From Anthopleura xanthogrammica (Eukaryota; Cnidaria; Anthozoa; Actiniaria; Actiniidae), in contig OZ025207.1 of assembly GCA_964019055.1 (NCBI GenBank), forward strand, positions 15,341,357 through 15,405,356: a DNA stretch of 64,000 nucleotides, read 5' to 3'. Made by a program: the position numbers and the translations under genes. Each line of letters opens with the position of its first letter. Within the stretch, counting starts at the first letter, position 1. Shown one piece after another: positions 53,858 through 64,000 of the stretch. The notes under the pieces were generated by a model, which saw only the letters and a list, made by a program, of their open reading frames with translations, made no database searches and was not told the DNA's origin.

Positions 53858-54426
53858 GGAGGCTAGAAAGGGTTTTGGAACTTGCATATAGACTAACAAA
53901 AACGACCCTGAAAAACTTTATATGACTAATATATGACCGTAAGTTGACCCAGAAGACGAAAGACCATAACGTAAAGGTTGGAATGAAAATAAAAATATGA
54001 CGTAACACGTTGCTATGACAATGATAGAACACTTCAAATGTGTGCAAAGTTTTTCATTTAAAAATTCATAACTCAAAAACCGAATGGTGAAAGTCGTTTA
54101 AAATTGGCATGTTTGAAGTTCATGATTCAATCTTTGTTTAGACCGAAAAAGAAAAAATTCTGTAATGAGGAATTATCAGAAATCAATGAAGTTTATTTTA
54201 GGAAGTTCCCCATTACAGAATTTTTTTTTTTTTCTTAGCACTTACGAACCATTAAATAAAAGCCACATGCAAAGTTTAAAAAAAATTTACCATCCAGTTT
54301 TTAAGTTATTTTATTTTAAGTATGAGGTTTTTTGGGACAAAATTTTCCTATTCCATTTCAAATGATTCAGTGCTACGTCATTTAAGAGCGCGCGCGCTCA
54401 TTCATTGAAAACTATTTCGAGCCTCC
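53858..54426. mobile_element. 569-bp MITE with TTAA target duplication
   Basis: Termini GGAGGCTAGAAAGGGTTTT and AAAACTATTTCGAGCCTCC are inverted repeats with mismatches. TTAA lies directly outside both (53854-53857, 54427-54430), as in piggyBac or Kolobok elements. No transposase. An internal long A/T-rich imperfect repeat (tctgtaatgaggaa / ttccccattacaga) forms a hairpin at about 54.16-54.22 kb. Confidence 0.8.
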
Positions 54427-54530
54427 TTAACTACATATCCAGCCAATGTGAAAGCCCCATGTAAACAATGACCAATCATGAATTCTTTCTTATAATTATA
54501 TATTTTTACCATGCTTGAGAACAGTTAAAT

Positions 54531-56230
54531 TTAGTCAAGTCCACACATCCTCCACTGCCAAGGTACAGCTCCTTCATTGCAAAAATACTCCTTGTATTCT
54601 TCTCGCATCATCTTTGCTTCATTGCTGAAGTTGTTGCTGCATGATGGAGAGAAGTTTATCCAGGATGTTGAAGTTGGACCATCTTCTCTCAAGTTTTCTA
54701 CCATCATGTCCACTGTAGTCAAGTCTTCTGCTTCATCCGTCAATGAGAGAGAAGTGTAAGACCTTAATTATATTATTTATGACCCATCCGTTAAAGTGCT
54801 AGTCTTACGAAAATGACACTATCCCTAAAGAATATATCTTATAAAAGTAGACATGTTATATAGTTAATTGTCAAACTTTTATTTCGATACGAGACCGGGA
54901 AGATGTTGTATTTAGCCTGTAAAGTTCGGCATTTTCGGTCCGCCATTAAACGAATGCGTTCCTGTCAGTGGTAGCAATTCAACGAAAGTGACGTCATACG
55001 CGCAATGATTAAAATTTTTTTTAAAGTTGAGGATTCTTCCCTGTCATTTTCTGCTGATATTTCGCAGGAATTTTCATCTAAAACGCACGCCATTTCAGAA
55101 TATATGGGGTCGAATATAGAGTCAGTATATAGAGAGCAAAGTCAGAAGTGCGCATATGACGTCACGAATAAATACAACTCAGCTGACCGAACAATGGCGG
55201 ACACACTTTTTAGCGATTTTAAGAACGAAATTCATTCCCTTAATTATTTTTTTTCTATCCGATTTTTGTTAATTCGTAAACTATACGAGCTATTTGTGGA
55301 TAATAATCACAGAAAAGTGATGATTTTACAGTGTCATTTTCATAAGACTAGCACTTTAATTAAAATGTCTTTAATTTTTGACCCCTCCCTTGAAAAACTT
55401 CATTAAAAAATTGTCAATGACCCCTTCCTCCAACACACAACTATAATTGATTAGCACCCATTGTGTTGGAAATCACACCCACCTTATAAAATTGTGAATA
55501 ACCAATACAGCCAGAACTATTTTTGTAACACTAGCAGGTGACAAAATGATTGGTGATCTCAGAAGCCGCCATTGGTTGGCCAATATTCCAAAACCATTCT
55601 CTGAAATATGTCACATGCGAGAGAGTTTATAATTGAAGATCCTCTGTTCACTGCTCAGATGAGTTTGTGGATATGGTTTCATGAGATACGTTGTGAGATC
55701 AAATGCATCGTCTCCAGTGAGGACGTAAGGGACTGGCATTTCTTTTCCAGGAAGAGGAGCAGGTGGTGGAATGCTCAGTGGGTTTGATGAACTGCTCAGG
55801 AGATTCTTAAAATCACTCTTTTGCCATATTGCACCAACAGGAGCTCTTCCATTTGTACCAATATCTGCCCATAAGCACTCGTAATTTGAACCAAAAACCG
55901 CTACAAGTATGATGCTGTTATTGTCTTTATAATCATAATAATGTGAGCCAGAGTTGCAGGGTTGCTGAATGATTATTCTCTTGCCATCGATGGCTCCGAT
56001 ACCGTTTGGAATATTCCACCTTTGGAGAAAGCATTTGGCTATCGTTGACCACTTCTCCTGGTTGTTTGGAGTCTTGAGGTGGATTGGACCAAGAATCTTT
56101 ACAATCGCCTGACAGCACTCGAGCACAATTTCTTCTCTTCTACCTAGCCAGGACCTTACCCAGGAAGTTCGGACCCTTTTTTCTTTTCTTTCTTCATTAT
56201 CATCCAACAAAACCAGCAGTAAAATACCAG
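54531..56230 (-). pseudogene. Harbinger-type DDE transposase, interrupted
   Basis: Frame 56210-55611 has IGAIDGKRIIIQQP (D1), HYYDYKDNNSIILVAVF and PYVLTGDDAFDL (D2), and ends FNYKLSRM. A TGA follows, then the same frame reads HISENGFGILANQWRLL (the catalytic Glu block) and SPASVTKIVLAVLVIHNFIR to about 55.49 kb. The 3' tail (54743-54531, ending EGAVPWQWRM) lies beyond a MITE inserted at 54795-55355. One nonsense codon plus the insertion disable it. Confidence 0.82.
54795..55355. mobile_element. 561-bp MITE with TTAA target duplication
   Basis: Termini AGTGCTAGTCTTACGAAAAT and its near complement are flanked by TTAA at 54791-54794 and 55356-55359. The internal frame at 55005-55406 runs across the border and is not a gene. 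It differs in ends from the MITE at 53858, so two families are present. Confidence 0.85.
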
Positions 56231-56767
56231 GCTTTTTTCGCTTGGATATGGATACTGTTTGTTTACAAGGACGCCATCTTGAAAAGTTACAAATGAAGGC
56301 GCACCTCTCTCCAGTCCCCCGACAAAAATATTACGACTTTAAAAATTTTTGTTGCACCATTTAAACGCTCTTGAAACTTGGGTCGCAACGGTGTTGCAGA
56401 GAAAATTGCACCATGTAATCACGCCTTTACGGCAATATGAACGATGACACACCAGCTGGGTTGGGCATCTTGAATTATGGGGGGAGGGTTGGGGGAGGTG
56501 TAGTGACGTCATACCAAGAATATAAAATGCATATATCCCTTATCCAGTCCAGTTTAATCACATGATTTAATACATGGTTTAAAAGTTTGGGCACAATTAT
56601 GCCATTGTTCACATCATAGAAATATTTGCACAAGTTTTGGTTCACCGATGACGTCATATGATGACGTTATAAGGCGTTTATAACAGTTTTTCTTGGCTGG
56701 ATATTGTTGCATTCTTTTAACTTTAAAACGATGAATATGATGATTGAGGCAACATGTCACGAATATT

Positions 56768-57892
56768 CGCGGACCTCTTGCGGGGCAGTAACCGTCTGAT
56801 TGAGCTCGTTTAAGCAGTCATCAACCGCGTTCCATTTACAAAACAGAGTACACGGCAATTTGGCTCGGTTACAGCTGCACCTCATCGTTTTACATTGGCT
56901 TTTGCTTTCACAGCAGTGCATTTGATCAGCAACATAATCTCATCTTCGAGGATTCGTGCCTGACATAAACATAATTGAGTGGATCAACTTGAGTAAGATC
57001 TAGAGACACTGCTGCTTTCCAGATACACGTTTGAAGTTGAGCTTTCTTCATATTCTCTGTGAAAGCTTCTGTAGGAGGAGGAAGTGTCTGGATCTTAGGG
57101 GCTGTAGACACAGTATTACCGAACTTTGCTGCCCAGACTTTGTATCTGATTTCAGACATCCCGTTGCTCGCGTCCACTTTGCTGCTGTAACAAGAACCGA
57201 CAAAATATGTTGCCTGGTCAATGACCTCCGATAGTGCCTCATTCAGGCAACCCTGCTTCGTTAGTGCGTTAGGGGCAGCCATAAGCTTCTTCCACACAGT
57301 TCCTTTCCAAATGCTATTCCACAGACCTGGTACATGATGCATCACATGCTCTCCTTTCATGAACTCTGAAATCTCTTCATAGCCATTGATCGCAGTTAGT
57401 ACAGGCCATAACGTGCATAGTTCACGTGAGCTGATGCAAAGAAATATGGTAGCATCTGTTTCACAGCTACTAAATGCAGTGGCCAGTCCCCTTCTCGTTC
57501 GTCTCGCACGTACATTATCATTATGAACACAGGCTTTATGAAACAGTCAACCCACAGCTTAGATGTTTTGCTTGCACTAGCAGCTCTCTGAAGGCATGTT
57601 AATAGTTCTTCCATGGAATTGATGTTGTCGTCACGCAAGATGCTCCTCAGTAACTCTTCGGCGACTAGCATTTTCGTTTCTCCAGCAAATGTTGATTCTA
57701 ATACTTCCCAGAGTCCAGATCCTTGCATCAGTGTACCTACTGCACCAACGAAACTCATCAACATGTGCATCCCTCCAAGACGTAAGATAACATCTGAGAA
57801 CTCATCAGGATATGACCATTTCAACTCAACAGCAATTTTATACAGTTGTTGATCACTTGTGAAGATATCATTTTTCTGGCCCCGTTCCTTTT
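56768..57892 (-). pseudogene. Fragment of a second PIN/CXC-family protein
   Basis: Minus strand. QLYKIAVELKWSYPDEFSDV then ILRLGGMHMLMSFVGAVGTL and DWPLHLVAVKQMLPYFFASA (57.85-57.40 kb) correspond to the middle region of the 13165-18524 gene. KGEHVMHHVPGLWNSIWKG and the WAAKFGN and CIWKAA stretches (57.36-57.0 kb) follow. A CXC-like tail CCESKSQCKTMRCSCNR..LPCTLFCKWN lies at about 56.90-56.83 kb in another frame. The N-terminal Cys/His part and the EADT/SDTD nuclease signatures are missing. It has several frame changes and is old. Confidence 0.65.
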
Positions 57893-58504
57893 GTAAGCCG
57901 CTTAGAATCGGTGATCAAAAGTGGCAATTTCACTTTTTCATCGAATTCCAAACTCGGATGTTGAAAAATCGACTTTTCAGCTTTCAGATATGTCAAAACG
58001 CTTAAAACTTCACATGTTTTTGGCTGATTTTCGAAAAAACAAAACACCTAGGGAAAAGGTACCTTTTTTTCTAAAAAAACGATAGGAATTTCAAAAGCTG
58101 GTCTTCGATAGAGTTTTTGGAAAAATGTGGACCTTTTATCTTCTTTTTCACATCTTACAAGAATTGGAATACTTCAAAAAAAGGTACCTTTTTTGCTGTT
58201 GGGTCTGTCTAGACAACGCTTTAAACAAGGTACCTTTTTGTCTGCTAAGCGATTTTCAGACAATGATTCAGTTCCCGCCAAAACTGGTTAATGAATTAGT
58301 TTCACGCCAAAATTATCACTTTAAGCCTAGCCGGTAGCAGTGTTACCTGCCATAACCTGCCAAACGTCGAGCTTATTCGAGAATATCGGCAAACAAACTT
58401 AACATACAAGCGGTTCACTTTTGGAATAGAGACATTATTTGTAGAGCTGATTGCGTCACCATTTACTACGTAGGTTGTATTCACGTCTTCTACAACAAAG
58501 TTCC
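57893..58504. other. No gene; three AAGGTACCTTTTT motifs
   Basis: Noncoding by inspection. The palindromic word AAAAGGTACCTTTT or a close form occurs at about 58054, 58175 and 58227, each beside an A or T run. No function known. Confidence 0.5.
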
Positions 58505-59050
58505 CAGCCTCGTCAGGAAGGCTTTCATGATGCTTTTCTTGTTTTTTTTTTGGTCATGCTTATTTCCCCCATCTTGATTGGCTGATACTGGTGTTTCTTG
58601 CCTCTCTTTCTCTTTCACAATGGGTTGATCTTTTAGACTGTTGCTTTCTGCATAATCATCTATTAGGCATTCAAATCCATCTTTCAGTGTTACATAAATG
58701 CTCCCTTGGCCTGCTAGGAGTTTAACTTTTTTAAAGGAAAATTCTCAAGCATTTACAGGCTTTGGCAACTTTCTTCTGATTGCTTTTAGAAATTCTAAAT
58801 CTTGTGGAGCCACAGTTGGATATTTGATTACAATTGCCTCAGCCAAGCATGCTCGTATATTTTCTTCAGTCATGTTTGTGTTCAAAATAACAATTCCTCT
58901 CAATATAATGGCATCATCTTCTAACAGGAATGAATCATTCTTATTGAGCTGCCCTCTGGAATTCACAAGCACGAACTCAAAGGTCTTTTCCATTGGTTTG
59001 GCTTTTTTTTTGGTGCAGATGAGCCAGAAGTACCTAATATTCATAACCAA
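58505..59050 (-). pseudogene. HECT-family N-terminal fragment, second copy
   Basis: Minus strand: ENIRACLAEAIVIKYPTVAP then QDLEFLKAIRRKLPKPVNA (59050-58745), followed by FSFKKVKLLAGQGSIYVTLK and DGFECLIDDYAESNSLKDQP (58.74-58.62 kb), which closely matches the fragment at 6.0-6.27 kb in both protein and DNA. It covers only sequence upstream of the HECT domain. It ends at the 59091 Harbinger insertion, or shortly before. Confidence 0.65.
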
Positions 59051-59363
59051 TGATTAAAATTTCAGCTGCTAATAATCAATAATAACCTAAAGGCCCGTTT
59101 ACACTAGCAAATTTGTCGCGCGACTTGAGCGGCGATTTCATCGGCGATTTTATCGCGAACCAAATTCGCGCGTGTAAACGGCCGGCGATTTTATGGCGAT
59201 TTCACGGCGACAGATCGCAGCTTTGTCGCCGCAAATTCGAACATGCTCGAAATTTATTGCAACTCGCTGCGATTTCCACTTGAAACTTGTCAAAAATGTT
59301 GCTATCCCTACCCCGCTCGGGAGAAAATGTTACCACTGCTGACGTCAGAGGTCGAAGGTAAAC

Positions 59364-61225
59364 ATGGCGGCAGAAACCAGAATTAAAAGCACGACCAACA
59401 CTAACTCTAAAAAAAAGACTACATGGAAGACGGATGAAGAAGAATTGTTAATAAATGAATGGCCGAAGTACGATTGTTTGTACAAAACAAGTTCCGGCGA
59501 TTTTAAACGACAGGATAAACGCCAGGCGGCACGAGAAGCCATCCGAATAAGCTTGGAGGAAGAGTTGCAAAGTTCTTTCAATGGTTAGTATTGAAAAATT
59601 ATGTCTTATTGCTGTACTAAATAGTAATAAAATGTATATTCCCCTGTTTTAAAACTTTCTTTACATTGTAACTTGTAACGTCTGTCATTTTTGGCTGTAA
59701 ATGAGTAAACATCAAAGAGTCAAGTGAGCTGTTTTTAATTTGAGCCGATCGTAACAAGTAAGCTTTATGTATGTGTGAATTGAATCATTCAGAAAAAAAA
59801 AATTATACGGTGTTTATGTCAATACATGCGAATTTCTGAGTTCTCCAAATTTAATTTTGCACTTTAATGTTTCGAGGAAGACTTTTTAGATAAATATTAT
59901 GTCTTCGAGCTTGTAAATATTAGCTTTTTTTTTTTTTTGAATTTTACTTGTAAGCTTAGGTCTAATATTTTGAGAAAAAAATATAATATATTTTATATGA
60001 TCGCTTTTCAATGAAATAGTAAAACTACAATTTCATGAATATTTTATTTTGCATATACAGTCATTGAATGTTGTCCATGCAAAAGAAAAGCACATTCAGT
60101 CAATAATAAAACATTTGCATAAATCATTTTTTTCAATTTCTCAAAAGAATTTTGATTTGCAATATAATAATTTTTTGTACTTCTGAAAAAAAATATTTGA
60201 AAATTTTAGTACATAATGCAAATGACTACATTATTGACGCAATGCCTTTTAGTCTGGACAACATATTTGAGAATAGTTTATCATTAATGTTGCTGAATGA
60301 ATGGGCCTTAACATTATAATATATGTTTTGGGTGGTGCTTATGAATACAGTGCAGATGTCTTCATTTAGCCTTTCAGAGGAATATGACTGGGATGGGGGG
60401 AGGGGCTGGGTGTGTTATAGCTCCGACCCTCAATCCTTGCTAATAGCCACTTAATTTTTTCTTACTTCTTTGTTCCCCTTAACTCACTCACACACACACA
60501 CACACACACACCTTTATTAAATTTTGCCATCCTTGTATGACAACTAGAGAGTTGGCTGCATGAGTTATTATTTACTGCTTACTTACCAAATCATTTAAAT
60601 ATGATTGAATTTGCATACCATTATAGATGAAGACATAAAATGCAAACTCAGAAATCTGAGAACCCAATATGGAAAAGAGCTAGGAAAGGTGAGGACATCC
60701 AAGGGGACAGGAACAGGAACTAAAGATGTTTACATTCCATCTTGGAAGTGGTTTGCAGTATTGGGGTTTCTTGAAGACAGCATTACTCCGGTTAAAACAA
60801 GGCCCACTCCTGGGATATTACTAGTAAATTCAGATGATGTTACTGTTATGGATGAACAAGATTCAGATGGAGAAAACGAGGAACCGCCCTTTTCACAATT
60901 AAATGCCAGCAGTGCAGTGGTCAGCAAGCCCTTTAAGGTAAACTCGGCAAAGGCGAAGAGGGAACTCCTTGAAACTAAACTTATAGAAAAGTCGATGTCT
61001 GTTTTGGAAGAGGTTACAAGCAAACGAAAAGCTTCTGAGCTGGAGGATGGTGATACACTGTTTGGGAAACATGTTTCCCAATCACTCAGAGAAATAACAG
61101 ATAAGAGGGCAAAAGGGTTTGTAAAGCTGCAAATTCAGCAGCTGCTTTTCGAGGCACAGTTTGGTTCAAGTCAAACCTCTGCCCATGATTTACCATCAAG
61201 TGAATACAATGTACTTTCATTTTAA
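59364..61225 (+). CDS. MADF/Myb-like DNA-binding partner of Harbinger
   Basis: Exons 59364-59583 and 60627-61225 (GT..AG intron of 1043 bases), total 819 bases, 272 residues. Residues about 18-115 form a MADF/Myb-like domain: KTTWKTDEEELLINEW, KYDCLYKTSSGDFKRQDKR, KCKLRNLRTQYGKELGK and YIPSWKWFAVLGFLED. An acidic linker and a helical C-terminus (LQIQQLLFEAQF, BESS-like) follow. Such proteins bind the element ends and bring the transposase into the nucleus. The start ATG sits about 150 bases inside the terminal repeat, in a GTAAACATGGCGG context. Confidence 0.85.
60485..60511. repeat. (AC)n microsatellite
   Basis: About 13 dinucleotide copies in the intron of the MADF gene. A (TA)n run lies at about 61369-61388, between the two Harbinger genes. 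Confidence 0.9.
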
Positions 61226-61915
61226 TCTAATATTTGTTATGTGCCCATGCATATTGCCCATAATATTACAATTTTAAAACTTTAAATCTCATATTGTTTT
61301 GAGAAAAGCTATTACAAAATGAACAACTGCAATTAAGAAGTTTTGCAAGTATATTTATGTTTGTGCTATATATATATATATATATATTATAAAGCATTTA
61401 TTTGTAATATACATTTGATAATATATTTATGGACTTCAACTTTAAAACTCCAAAATCCATAAGGTATGTTCAGGTCATACTTGGAGATTGATACAAAAAT
61501 AAATTTAAAAAGAATGATTTTAATATACTCTGCATATATTTTTACAATAAAATACTAATACCTGCTCATAAGAACCTAGAATTTAATAACCTGTTAGCCT
61601 AAAAATATCAATTCAGAACCCCCTTCATGATCACATAAGAACCTATTTAGCCTAAAATTTGAAACAGGTTCTTGTTATAAAATGAACCTAAAGATCTTCA
61701 GGCAAAGATATAAAAGACATGACTCTCGAAAGCAGTGAACTTAAACATGCATATGTATACTATAAAAATCTCTAAACTTGGTATGAGTAATGTATACATA
61801 TATATATAGCCTGATACTAAGAATTGAAATATCTACTAAATTAGGTCATGATCACTTAGGCTAACTTGGAAAATCTCTTATAAGCGGGTAGGTACTGTAG
61901 TCTGCAATTTGTCTC
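61226..61915. other. Region between convergent Harbinger genes, no gene
   Basis: AT-rich DNA containing the 3' ends of both genes, with several direct echoes of AAGAACCTA/TTAGCCTAAAA words near 61.57-61.68 kb. No reading frame of note. Confidence 0.6.
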
Positions 61916-63649
61916 TTATGGTAAAAGGGTTTTCCATTGCCATGACACTTGACCAGGACCATTTACATATTCACATAGACTATCCCTAATGTGACTTGCA
62001 TTTCTGGTATAATTCTGTCCTGGAAGTGAGATGTCATTGATGCAGCTACTGGTACTTGTTCCATGTCTCCATTCACCATTCACAACATCCCCATTCTCCC
62101 TTTCATCATCCATTGAGCCAGGTGGTGTGTACTCAGTAGAGTGTTTGCACATCAGGAAATTATGTAAAACCAGACATGCATGAACAATGCTGACAGCACT
62201 CTCAGGCTTGACACACAATGTAGTATGGAATACTCGAAATTTGGCAGCAAGAATACCAAATGCATTTTCACTGATTCTTCGTGCTCTAGACAAGCGATAG
62301 TTAAAAACTCGTTGCTCTTCTGTCAATCCTCTCTTTGGGTATGGCTTCATTATGTTTTGGGATAAAGCAAAGGCCTCATCTCCTACAAAGTAGTGAGGTA
62401 TGACTGGATTCCAATCTTCAAGCAGCTCTGTATCATCCTTGAGAAGGGCAGAGGGTGGTGGGATATTTAGCTTGTTGGCTTGAAGAGCTTGAAAGAAAAC
62501 TGTATTTCTCAATACTCCACCGTCACTTATGCGACCCTGACAACCAACATCACAAAAAATAAATTCTGCGCAAGGACCAACCACTGCCATTAATACAATA
62601 CTATAAAAACCCTTGTAATTGTAGTAGTCAGAACCACTCCCAGAGGGATGGAGAATCTTGATGTGCTTGCCGTCAATGGCTCCAATGCAGTTTGGTAATT
62701 GCCATCTTTCTCTGAATTTCTTGGATACTGCAAGCCATTCGTACTGTGAGCTGGGGCATAAGATGTATTCAGTAAGAACAGTGGAAATGGCAACACAAAC
62801 TGCTGGAATTAGAAGAGATAAAGTGCCTTTGTTTATGCGGAATTGATACTGCAAACTTGAGTATGATTCTCCTGTAAACATAAAATATTTTTTTATCATA
62901 CCTAAATTAAAGTAAAATCCATGAAATTTAAACACTATTTTTACAGATTAAACACTAAACGAATGCAACCAAATAAGCAATAATGAATAGTAGTTAGTGC
63001 AATTTCTATTTGGTTTGTATTGTCTATTAATATTGGTGCTTTTTATCATGCAAAATTAAGGAAAAAATATGGCAGAAGTTCTAGCTTTCAAACTAGCATT
63101 CAAATGGTCTTAGTATCAATCTATCCAATGAAATTTTTGTTTACAAACTTATCAGCCAATCGGAAAGCGAGAAATCTTCATCATGTGTTGCTGTACATTG
63201 AAAATATTTTGATTTTCAGTGCAGATAACACTGTAGTTAACGATAGCTCCATTTGAAAAAATGCTTTTCTTGCATGAAGTATACTGTAAACAGGTCAATG
63301 AATATTATTATAATCTCAAAACGCTCTCACCTGTAGCAATAAAACGGAGTGTTACTGCAAGCTGCTCAGCAGGAGAGATAGCATTTCTCATTCGAGTTTC
63401 ATTCTTCTGAATAAAAGGTTTTACCATTTCAACGAGCTCCAGGAAAACATCGTGAGTTATTCTGAAATACAGTTTGTATTCTTCTGGCTCTTTCTCTAGG
63501 TCCTTCACAAGGCGATGATAAGCACCATCTGACTCTCTTTTCAACAAATACGGCTTTACCCATATGCTCCTTTCCTTTCTTCTTCTCCTCCGTCTATTTA
63601 CAAGAGCAATAGCAAGACCAACACAAGCTGCCTCGACTCCTTCGGCCAT
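61916..63649 (-). CDS. Harbinger DDE transposase
   Basis: Exons 63649-63331 and 62871-61916 (GT..AG), 1275 bases, 424 residues. It starts MAEGVEAACVGLAIAL. The N-terminal half has NRRRRRRKERSIWVKPYLLK and a helix-turn-helix-like stretch ending EQLAVTLRFIATGESYSSL. The nuclease core has IGAIDGKHIKILHP (D1), YYNYKGFYSIVLMAV, HYFVGDEAFALSQ (D2) and RARRISENAFGILAAKFRVF (E). It ends VSWQWKTLLP. All catalytic residues are present and both exons are open. The decayed cousin at 54.5-56.2 kb shares the same motifs. Confidence 0.93.
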
Positions 63650-63809
63650 ATTGGAAGCCAGAAATCGCACCAGGATTGCAGAAAAATCGCCGTGAAATCG
63701 CCATAAAATCGCCGGCCGTTTACACGCGCGAATTTGGTTCGCGATAAAATCGCCGATGAAATCGCCGCTCAAGTCGCGCGACAAATTTGCTAGTGTAAAC
63801 GGGCCTTAA

Positions 63810-64000
63810 AGCATCCTTGTGACAAACTCAGTCAGTAAAACTTTTGCAAACAGATTTTTGCAAGAATGTTCCATATAAGGACACAGAGAAGAGTGGAGAA
63901 ATTAGTGAAAGTAGCTAAATAATTTGATCAAATTCCCGATTTTCTGGTGGAAAAACTGAGGATCTATGGCACTCGTTTTAGATCCAGCTAAACTGACACA
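63810..64000. other. Right flank of the Harbinger element, no gene recognised
   Basis: The minus strand has an open stretch (LAGSKTSAIDPQFFHQKIGN) that might be an upstream exon of the HECT-family fragment at 58.5-59.05 kb, because the Harbinger element separates them. Too short to decide. Confidence 0.25.

Larger units (their letters stand above)
59091..63806. mobile_element. Complete Harbinger element, 4.7 kb, apparently intact
   Basis: Terminal inverted repeats of about 125 bases start AGGCCCGTTTACACTAGC and are rich in GCGATTT/TCGCG words. Target duplication TAA at 59088-59090 and 63807-63809. Two genes read inward from the two ends: a MADF/Myb-like protein (+) and a DDE transposase (-), each with one intron and no lesion seen. 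It is the best candidate for an autonomous, active element in the window. Confidence 0.93.

Noticed and set aside
55005..55406. Plus-strand frame of 133 residues
   Set aside because: It crosses the right end of a MITE and its TTAA duplication, so it cannot be a conserved gene.
1..64000. tRNA, rRNA, bacterial operons or ribosome binding sites
   Set aside because: None seen; introns, LINE, DIRS and Harbinger elements show a eukaryotic genome.

Overview
The window is metazoan DNA, most likely from a cnidarian such as a coral or sea anemone. That guess rests on the kinds of repeats present: Ngaro/DIRS-like elements, CR1-like LINEs, Crypton recombinases, Harbinger elements, and SWIM/YqaJ/PHD and HECT repeat proteins. 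No single marker proves it. Introns with GT..AG ends are visible in several genes. I recognise no clear single-copy host gene. Almost everything legible is a transposable element or the wreck of one, often nested.

Layout. 0-3.9 kb: 5' part of a DIRS/Ngaro-like retroelement on the minus strand (SGNH hydrolase, gag, RT-RNase H), cut by the window edge. 5.3-8.7 kb: minus-strand wrecks of a HECT protein, a SWIM zinc-finger protein and a YqaJ-like nuclease. 9.4-10.75 kb: a Crypton-type tyrosine recombinase broken by one frameshift. 11.8-25.7 kb: a P-element transposase pseudogene split by a 12.5-kb element (12277-24793, TTA target duplication, long inverted termini). That element carries a large multi-exon gene with a PIN/FEN-like nuclease region and CXC domains, and is itself invaded by a second DIRS-like retroelement (about 18.64-23.6 kb). 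25.9-30 kb: a 56-bp satellite array, a hairpin, a truncated DIRS fragment and a small zinc-ribbon reading frame.

30.3-52.1 kb is the most striking part. A CR1-like LINE on the minus strand is split by a 19.7-kb transposon (32008-51724) with TAT...ATA termini and a 6-bp target duplication. Its inverted repeats contain 51-bp subrepeats and carry the start codons of two converging genes: an IS3-like integrase-type transposase (plus strand, frameshifted) and an intact 719-residue ubiquitin ligase (minus strand) with a C2HC finger, a CUE-like domain and a HECT domain. About 9.15 kb of its interior is duplicated in tandem at almost 100% identity, so the ligase and a nested Harbinger-like element each occur twice.

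52-64 kb: a SAP-SWIM-PHD pseudogene, two MITEs flanked by TTAA, a broken Harbinger transposase, fragments of the PIN/CXC and HECT families, and at 59091-63806 an apparently intact Harbinger element with a MADF/Myb-like gene and a DDE transposase.

The gene sets make sense as transposon toolkits: transposase plus DNA-binding partner (Harbinger), gag plus RT plus recombinase (DIRS), and transposase plus ubiquitin ligase (the 19.7-kb element). Nesting gives relative ages: LINE before the HECT transposon, which predates its internal duplication; P element before the PIN/CXC element, which predates DIRS.
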